A program made the position numbers and the translations under genes. Positions 59,749-64,000 of a stretch of 64,000 nucleotides of DNA are shown piece after piece. The DNA comes from Pseudogracilibacillus auburnensis (GTDB lineage: Bacteria > Bacillota > Bacilli > Bacillales > Amphibacillaceae). Position 1 is the first letter of the stretch. Every line of letters starts with the position of its first letter. Location of the stretch: contig NZ_QJJQ01000003.1 of assembly GCF_003201975.1 (NCBI RefSeq), forward strand, positions 248,001-312,000. Reading direction: 5' to 3'. The notes beneath the pieces were generated by a model. It ran no database searches and had not been told where the DNA came from. It saw only the letters and a list, made by a program, of their open reading frames with translations.

Positions 59749-60204
59749 GTGAAGAAAATATTATTATTATTATTAGTGTCAGGACTACTAGTGGTATCAG
59801 GATGTAGTTCAACGAATGATACCGAATTGACAGCAGAGGAAATTGTTGAACAATTAAAAGAATCAGGTTTACCTATTGAAAATGAGATTATTTACACAGA
59901 AGAGACAGACCCAAATGATTTATTGGGTAGACCAAATCAATATTCGAGCAAAGTGAATTTTGCAGATGATAGGATAGAACAATATGATGAAGAAACGGAT
60001 CCTGTAGGGGGAACTGTGGAAGTGTTTGAAAGTAATAAAGATGCAAAAGAAAGACATGATTATATAGAATCTGTTAGCGAAGGAGTTGCTTTCTTGCAAG
60101 AATATATGTATTTAAATGGTAAAGTATTATTAAGAGTATCTTACGATTTAACACCTGAACAAGCAGAAGAATATAATACAAAACTAACAGAAATTATTGA
60201 TTAG
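59749..60204 (+). CDS. Phage-encoded lipoprotein
   Basis: 151 residues from the GTG after AAGAGGAGGGGATTGC. Signal MKKILLLLLVSGLLVVSGC with the lipobox VSGC, cysteine at 19. The mature domain is acidic (LTAEEIVEQLKESGLPIENE). Resembles small surface lipoproteins carried by Gram-positive phages, some of which block superinfection; that role here is inference. Own terminator follows. Confidence 0.75.
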   Translation: MKKILLLLLVSGLLVVSGCSSTNDTELTAEEIVEQLKESGLPIENEIIYTEETDPNDLLGRPNQYSSKVNFADDRIEQYDEETDPVGGTVEVFESNKDAKERHDYIESVSEGVAFLQEYMYLNGKVLLRVSYDLTPEQAEEYNTKLTEIID

Positions 60205-60213
60205 AAATATTAT

Positions 60214-60241
60214 AGACATCTCACATTGAGGTGTCTTTTTC
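60214..60241 (+). terminator. Terminator after the lipoprotein gene
   Basis: AGACATCTCA / TGAGGTGTCT stem around CAT, followed by TTTTTC. Confidence 0.85.
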
Positions 60242-60360
60242 TATGTAAAGGAGGCAATATTATAAAAGTGCTTATTAGAAAAACAATAAAACATAAGAAT
60301 AATTTGAAAATATTTACCAACTCTAGCATAATTGATTTAAAAGTGTGGGGGTTGGTTGTG

Positions 60361-60996
60361 ATGAAGTTTGATTTATTAAAAAATGGTTGTGACTCTTTTA
60401 AAATTGCACATGAATTAATTAATCAATACCGCATTGGAGAAGAAATTCATGACTATCACTTGAAGGATATTGTTATATATATGAATCACGGAATTGAAAT
60501 ATTGATGAAGTATATATTGAGCAATAAAGATGAAGTGCTGTTGTTCAACAATATTGATAGATACGCTAAAGCCCGAAAGGAAATGAAAGATAAGGGTCAC
60601 ACAAGCGTCTTTAAGGCAGACTCAAAACTTCACACAATAAACTTAAATTCTGCAATAGAAAGAATAGAGCACATCCTTGATATAAAGATTGAACAAGAGT
60701 TAAAAAAACATATAGATGAATTGATAATTGTCAGAAACGAACTGATGCATTATACAACAGAACTTACTACAAGGGAAGCATTAAATTTAGTTGATGATCT
60801 TGAAATTTGCTACGAGTTATCGTATGAATTTTTTGCAACAAACATTGGTAGAGACGTGTTTGAGTCATCGCTTGAATTTGCTCGGAGAAAAAGCTCAAGG
60901 TTTAATGACTACTTAGTTTATAGGCAAGAAGAGAGCGATAAAGCCGCAGATGCGGCAATTGATAGCTATGAAGCTGACAGGCACGAACAATATTAA
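60361..60996 (+). CDS. HEPN-motif protein, possible RNase
   Basis: 211 residues, all-helical. VRNELMHY gives the HEPN signature R-x4-H (Arg125, His130) within a helical bundle. HEPN proteins are often RNases of toxin-antitoxin or abortive-infection systems, although some only bind nucleotides. The rest (IYMNHGIEILMKYILSNKDE) also looks HEPN-like. ATG 60361 is preferred for its HEPN start; a longer in-frame region lies upstream. A gene alone between two lipoproteins, each with its own terminator, is typical of cargo. Confidence 0.65.
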   Translation: MKFDLLKNGCDSFKIAHELINQYRIGEEIHDYHLKDIVIYMNHGIEILMKYILSNKDEVLLFNNIDRYAKARKEMKDKGHTSVFKADSKLHTINLNSAIERIEHILDIKIEQELKKHIDELIIVRNELMHYTTELTTREALNLVDDLEICYELSYEFFATNIGRDVFESSLEFARRKSSRFNDYLVYRQEESDKAADAAIDSYEADRHEQY

Positions 60997-61057
60997 ATTG
61001 CATTAATTTACCAACTATCCGATAATGTACATAACATATTATGGGGGTTGGGATGGA

Positions 61058-61525
61058 ATGAAAAAATACTTATTAATGTTTGCAGCACTATTATTAATTA
61101 CGGCTTGTGGAAACAAAGTCGCAACACTGGAAAAAGAAGGTAGTGCAGAAGAGCAACCGGAAGAAGAAAAGGAAGTTGAGGAAAATGAGTCAGATGAAGT
61201 TGAAGTGGAGGAAACGGATGACACTGTAGCGATCCATGCAAATATAGGCGAGGAGTTTGCTATAGATTCTAACCAGGTCGTTAAACAAATAGATGAGGCA
61301 GTTGCAGCAGATGATAAAAACCTTATAAATTATAAAATGATAGATGATTACCAAGAAAAATATATTGATAACATAATGAGCTTCACAGAAGAAGAAGAAA
61401 ATCTATTTGTTCAAACAATGGTAATGATTGAAGTTATCGATGAATACTTCACTATTGAGAGCGAGAAGCGAGACTTTGAAATAGACATTAATAACTTCTA
61501 TTACATTGTTGAAAATGGAGAGTAA
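61058..61525 (+). CDS. Second phage-encoded lipoprotein
   Basis: 155 residues, with signal MKKYLLMFAALLLITAC (cysteine 17). A highly acidic spacer rich in Glu (about 25-50) precedes a small helical domain. ATG after GGGGGTTGGGATGGA. Unknown function. Followed by its own terminator, which suggests an independent unit. Confidence 0.7.
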   Translation: MKKYLLMFAALLLITACGNKVATLEKEGSAEEQPEEEKEVEENESDEVEVEETDDTVAIHANIGEEFAIDSNQVVKQIDEAVAADDKNLINYKMIDDYQEKYIDNIMSFTEEEENLFVQTMVMIEVIDEYFTIESEKRDFEIDINNFYYIVENGE

Positions 61526-61531
61526 TATTTA

Positions 61532-61563
61532 AGACACTTACTTAATTGTAGGTGTCTTTTTTA
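61532..61563 (+). terminator. Terminator after the second lipoprotein
   Basis: AGACACTTAC pairs with GTAGGTGTCT around TTAATT, followed by TTTTTT. Confidence 0.88.
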
Positions 61564-61592
61564 TATACAAAAAATTAAAAGGAGATGGGAAC

Positions 61593-61840
61593 ATGGCAGA
61601 CAATAAGTCTTGCGAAGTAATGGGGATAAGCCCAGCTTTAAAGGTGCAGAAGAAAAAAAGGGTGTACAACCGAAGCCTAAAAGTATTGGAACGCTAACAG
61701 TGGACATTGATTGTTCAGATGCATTAAAAGGACTAAAAGCAGTTCAACGCGAAGCAAGGAAAGCAACTGCTGCACTGAAAGAGTTAGAAGTTAAACAAAA
61801 CAATATGGGGCTTCCTATTAGAATGGAGGGTTCATCATGA
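61593..61840 (+). pseudogene. Small phage gene with apparent early frameshift
   Basis: A strong site, AAAAGGAGATGGGAAC, precedes ATG 61593, which reads MADNKS and then runs out of frame to a stop at 61695. The protein-like frame (SNGDKPSFKG, then IGTLTVDIDCSDALKGLKAV and QREARKATAALKELE) begins only near 61610 with a TTG lacking a ribosome site, right after a stop. A one- or two-base change between about 61605 and 61620 would restore one 80-residue protein. Recoding or a sequencing error are alternatives. It ends overlapping the next gene. Confidence 0.55.
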
Positions 61841-62061
61841 TTAAATATAAACCAATAGAAATAAACTTATTCAAAATGTTTATAGAATCACTCTGGCTTT
61901 CCTTAATGATAATCTGTATACCAGGGAACATATTCTTATTGGTGATGACAGATTCAATAGGTAGAACTATACTGCATTCCTTATTGCTTATGTACTTTAC
62001 ATCCGTATTAACAATTAAAGCATTTGCTTGGAAGATTAAAAATGAAAAGCGGGGTAGTTAG
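61837..62061 (+). CDS. Small two-span membrane protein
   Basis: 74 residues with two membrane segments (about 19-38 and 42-60), the loop between them short, and a basic end (KIKNEKRGS). ATG overlaps the preceding stop (ATGA) and follows GGAGGGTTCATC. Unknown function; a transmembrane accessory protein. Confidence 0.65.
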   Translation: MIKYKPIEINLFKMFIESLWLSLMIICIPGNIFLLVMTDSIGRTILHSLLLMYFTSVLTIKAFAWKIKNEKRGS

Positions 62062-62064
62062 TCT

Positions 62065-62391
62065 ATGAATAACAAAGTCTACTGTAACGATGGATGCCAA
62101 AAAGATTTCTATATCACTGAATTAAAAACAGAAGGTATTGAAAAGTTACCTGGCAATGTAGAACGACATTATATCGAATGTCCTAATTGTGGCCAACAAT
62201 ATACTTCATATTATTTAAATGACGATATGAAAAAGATTCAACAGGAAATAAGTGCGCTTAGAAAAAAGCTACCCGATTTGAAAGTAAAACAAAAGAATAA
62301 ATTAAATAAGTTATCACGAAGGCTACAGTTCATGAACAACAAGTTAAAGACAGAGATTGAACAAGGTGAAATTAATGCAGGTAAATCGTAA
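62065..62391 (+). CDS. Zinc-ribbon and coiled-coil phage protein
   Basis: 108 residues. The cysteines in YCNDGC and CPNCGQQY can form a zinc ribbon. A basic coiled coil follows (KIQQEISALRKKLPDLKVKQ). Often found just before HNH genes in phages. Function unknown. Its end overlaps the HNH start. Confidence 0.65.
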   Translation: MNNKVYCNDGCQKDFYITELKTEGIEKLPGNVERHYIECPNCGQQYTSYYLNDDMKKIQQEISALRKKLPDLKVKQKNKLNKLSRRLQFMNNKLKTEIEQGEINAGKS

Positions 62392-62752
62392 TGAAACGCC
62401 TAAACAAAAACCATTAAAACCTTGTAGAGAAATAGGCTGTAGAAATCTTACTAGAAAAACCTACTGTAAAATCCATGAAAAAAATAAAGGTGAAACAATG
62501 AGGAACTATAACAAGTATGGAAGAGATCCTGTCGTTGATTCATTCTATAAGTCCAGAGCATGGCAACGGGTAAGAAGGCTAGCATATGAGAGGGACAATG
62601 GTCTATGTCAACGTTGTAAGTCTAACGGTCACTTAGTCAAGGCGGATGTCGTGCATCACATTGTAGAGGTTAAGACTGATTGGGATCAACGATTAGAGTT
62701 AGACAATTTGGAATCTCTTTGTCACTCTTGTCACAACAAGGAACATAAATAG
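62375..62752 (+). CDS. HNH endonuclease (packaging-associated)
   Basis: 125 residues. N-terminal cysteine/histidine cluster CREIGCRNLTRKTYCKIH and a C-terminal HNH core: CQRCKSNG, VVHHIVEV, LDNLESLCHSCHNKEH. HNH nucleases next to terminases in cos phages help cut cohesive ends. The ATG follows AAGGTGA inside the preceding gene; an upstream TTG is possible. Confidence 0.88.
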   Translation: MQVNRNETPKQKPLKPCREIGCRNLTRKTYCKIHEKNKGETMRNYNKYGRDPVVDSFYKSRAWQRVRRLAYERDNGLCQRCKSNGHLVKADVVHHIVEVKTDWDQRLELDNLESLCHSCHNKEHK

Positions 62753-62857
62753 TACCCCCGGGGTAGAAAAATTTTAAATTTATTTTCCGTAGAGCGTCTG
62801 CCCCATAAACGCACACAAAAATCCGTTTATTAAAAGTTTTGAAAGGAGGTGTAATTG
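62753..62857. other. Candidate cos region
   Basis: The 105-bp gap between HNH and the small terminase is the usual cos location. It contains CCCCGGGG (62756-62763), and GAGCGTCTGCCCC then AACGCA (62792-62813). The latter is related to the 16-bp phage repeat. Exact cut sites cannot be seen. Confidence 0.45.
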
Positions 62858-63412
62858 ATGAGTAGACGAGGAAGACCTAAACAACCACTTTCGGTTATTC
62901 AAGGTAAAGGGAAATCAAATCATTTAACAAAAGAAGAAATTAAAAAACGTGAAGAACATGAAGTGTCAATGCGCGGGGATGTCGATAATATCATTGCCCC
63001 AAGTTATTTAACCATAAAGCAAAAAGAAGAATTTGACCTTCTAGCAGTTGAACTTGTGAAGTTAGATATATTTTCAAATTTAGATGTAGACAACCTTGCG
63101 AGATACATTGATTCACGAGACCAGTATATTAAAATAACACGTTCTTTGCGTGCGATGAAAACTACTGAAAAAGTGTTAGTAGAGACTGGTAAACTTGATG
63201 AACATGGAAAAGAAATTTTAAAGGAAGTCACTATTGCAAACAAGTCATATGGAGATTTACAAAGAGTTAGAAACACCTTGTTTACTGAATGTAGAAGTGC
63301 AGCGGGTGATTTAGGTTTATCAATTACATCTCGTTTGTCGTTGGTTATTCCTAAGAAAGATGACAACAAACCTAAAACAGAAGCGGAACGCCGTTTTGGT
63401 GGTAGGCTATGA
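62858..63412 (+). CDS. Phage terminase small subunit, P27 family
   Basis: 184 residues from the ATG after GAAAGGAGGTGTAATTG. RGRPKQPLSVIQGKGKSNHL and the helical middle (LTIKQKEEFDLLAVELVKLD, VDNLARYIDSRDQY) are typical of P27-type TerS. The end GDLGLSITSRLSLVIP is a strong marker. Recognises cos DNA. Overlaps terL by ATGA. Confidence 0.9.
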   Translation: MSRRGRPKQPLSVIQGKGKSNHLTKEEIKKREEHEVSMRGDVDNIIAPSYLTIKQKEEFDLLAVELVKLDIFSNLDVDNLARYIDSRDQYIKITRSLRAMKTTEKVLVETGKLDEHGKEILKEVTIANKSYGDLQRVRNTLFTECRSAAGDLGLSITSRLSLVIPKKDDNKPKTEAERRFGGRL

Positions 63413-64000
63413 CGTTGTTGGAAAGAGTTTTTGATTATTGCGAAGACATACTAAGTGGAAATATTAAGGCTGGAAAAAAACATATATGGTCAGTTAAACG
63501 TTTTTTACGAGATTATGAGGATTGTCAGAATGATGACAGTTCTTTTTATTTTGACGAAAACGAACTTGAAGATTTTTATTGGTTCGCTCATGAATTTAGA
63601 CACGTAGAAGGAATCATTGCTGGACAACAAGTAGAATTAGTTGATTTTCAGTTATTTTTAGCAGTTAACATTTTTTGTTTTAAGAAAAAAAGCAATGGCG
63701 CCAGGAAAATAAGAAAGGTTTATATACAACTGGGGAGAAAAAACGCTAAATCTCAATTTCTTGCTATTGTGTCAGCTTATATTACCTTTTTTGGAGATGA
63801 GAAACATCGAGCGTTTATTGCTGGTTGGACACGTGACCAATCATCAGAAGTATATGAAGCTGTAAGAACAGGAATTCAATCAAGTGAATTACTAGAGGAT
63901 AAGTGGAAAGAAGCTTATGGAAAAATAGAAATTTTAAGGAATAGATCTGTTATTATCCCGCTATCGAAAGAAGCTAGAAAAACAGGTGATGGGAAAAACC
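63409..64000 (+). CDS. Phage terminase large subunit (partial)
   Basis: First 197 residues; the rest lies outside the window. YIQLGRKNAKSQFLA carries the deviant Walker A GRKNAKS (109-115) of phage terminase ATPases, and AGWTRDQSSEVYEA follows. It will contain the packaging ATPase and nuclease. Overlaps terS by four bases, so the pair is translated together. Confidence 0.93.
   Translation, partial: MTLLERVFDYCEDILSGNIKAGKKHIWSVKRFLRDYEDCQNDDSSFYFDENELEDFYWFAHEFRHVEGIIAGQQVELVDFQLFLAVNIFCFKKKSNGARKIRKVYIQLGRKNAKSQFLAIVSAYITFFGDEKHRAFIAGWTRDQSSEVYEAVRTGIQSSELLEDKWKEAYGKIEILRNRSVIIPLSKEARKTGDGKN

Larger units (their letters stand above)
44602..64000. mobile_element. Prophage, left portion (cos-type, siphophage-like)
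   Basis: An ordered phage genome: integrase, ImmA-type protease, cargo operon, repressor/Cro switch, early genes, replication genes, XtrA, ArpU, late region, HNH, small and large terminase. Genes after the switch are nearly all rightward with short or overlapping junctions. The right end, with structural and lysis genes, is outside the window. The left end is placed at the direct repeat by inference. Confidence 0.9.

Overview
The window is 64 kb of a low-GC, endospore-forming Bacillaceae chromosome. Evidence is the sporulation genes (spoIVA, a SpoVIF-like gene, yphF, ypiA/ypiB), the HBsu-type hbs, the bacillithiol gene bshA, a cytochrome b6c (qcrABC) operon, AGGAGG-type ribosome binding sites with frequent TTG/GTG starts, and a gene order that follows the Bacillus subtilis cmk-to-recU segment. 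From gene content and several losses relative to B. subtilis I would place it near the Oceanobacillus/Virgibacillus/Pseudogracilibacillus side of the family; no species can be named from sequence alone.

Layout. 0.4-11 kb: cmk, rpsA-like, yphA, der, gpsA, a SpoVIF-like gene, yphE, yphF, spoIVA, hbs. 11.4-15.5 kb: menaquinone side-chain and methylation genes (hepS, menG, hepT), ndk, cheR. 15.5-21.7 kb: the aromatic supraoperon aroC-aroB-aroH-hisC-tyrA-aroA, without the trpEDCFBA block and without folE/mtrB upstream. 21.7-30.1 kb: ypiA, ypiB, ypiF, qcrABC, ypjA, a short ypjB-like gene, a YugP-type protease and ypjC. 30.6-37.7 kb: one tight operon mazG-type ypjD, dapB, mgsA, bshA, cca, birA, panB, panC, panD. 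38-44.5 kb: ypmB, aspB, dnaD, nth, then convergent ponA and recU. Several long gaps (about 250-1150 bp) hold mosaic, GC-richer, non-coding intergenic repeats of at least four families.

From about 44.6 kb to the right edge the sequence is the left part of an inserted, cos-type siphophage-like prophage. It runs: tyrosine integrase, ImmA-type protease, a leftward cargo operon, CI-like repressor, divergent promoters with a repeated operator, Cro-like protein, early/replication genes (DUF771, replication initiator, DnaC-like loader, replication-terminator-like protein, XtrA), ArpU late regulator and a second tyrosine recombinase, a late control region, a group of accessory genes (two lipoproteins and a HEPN protein), HNH nuclease, a possible cos region, and small and large terminase. 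The prophage continues beyond the window; the terminase large subunit is cut by the edge.

The best candidate for an undescribed system is the leftward cargo operon at 46.6-49.5 kb, between the ImmA-type protease and the repressor, where temperate phages often carry lysogen-expressed defence genes. It encodes a 397-residue soluble protein with a possible nucleoid-associated (NdpA/YejK, NA37) resemblance, a 483-residue protein with a large cytoplasmic part and C-terminal membrane segments, and probably a 52-residue protein. Other points worth attention are a HEPN-motif protein with two lipoproteins near the packaging genes, a perfect hairpin holding the yphA start codon, a three-stem RNA-like element after panD, a repeated operator occupying both phage promoters, LexA-like boxes before immA, and a 16-bp direct repeat flanking recU.
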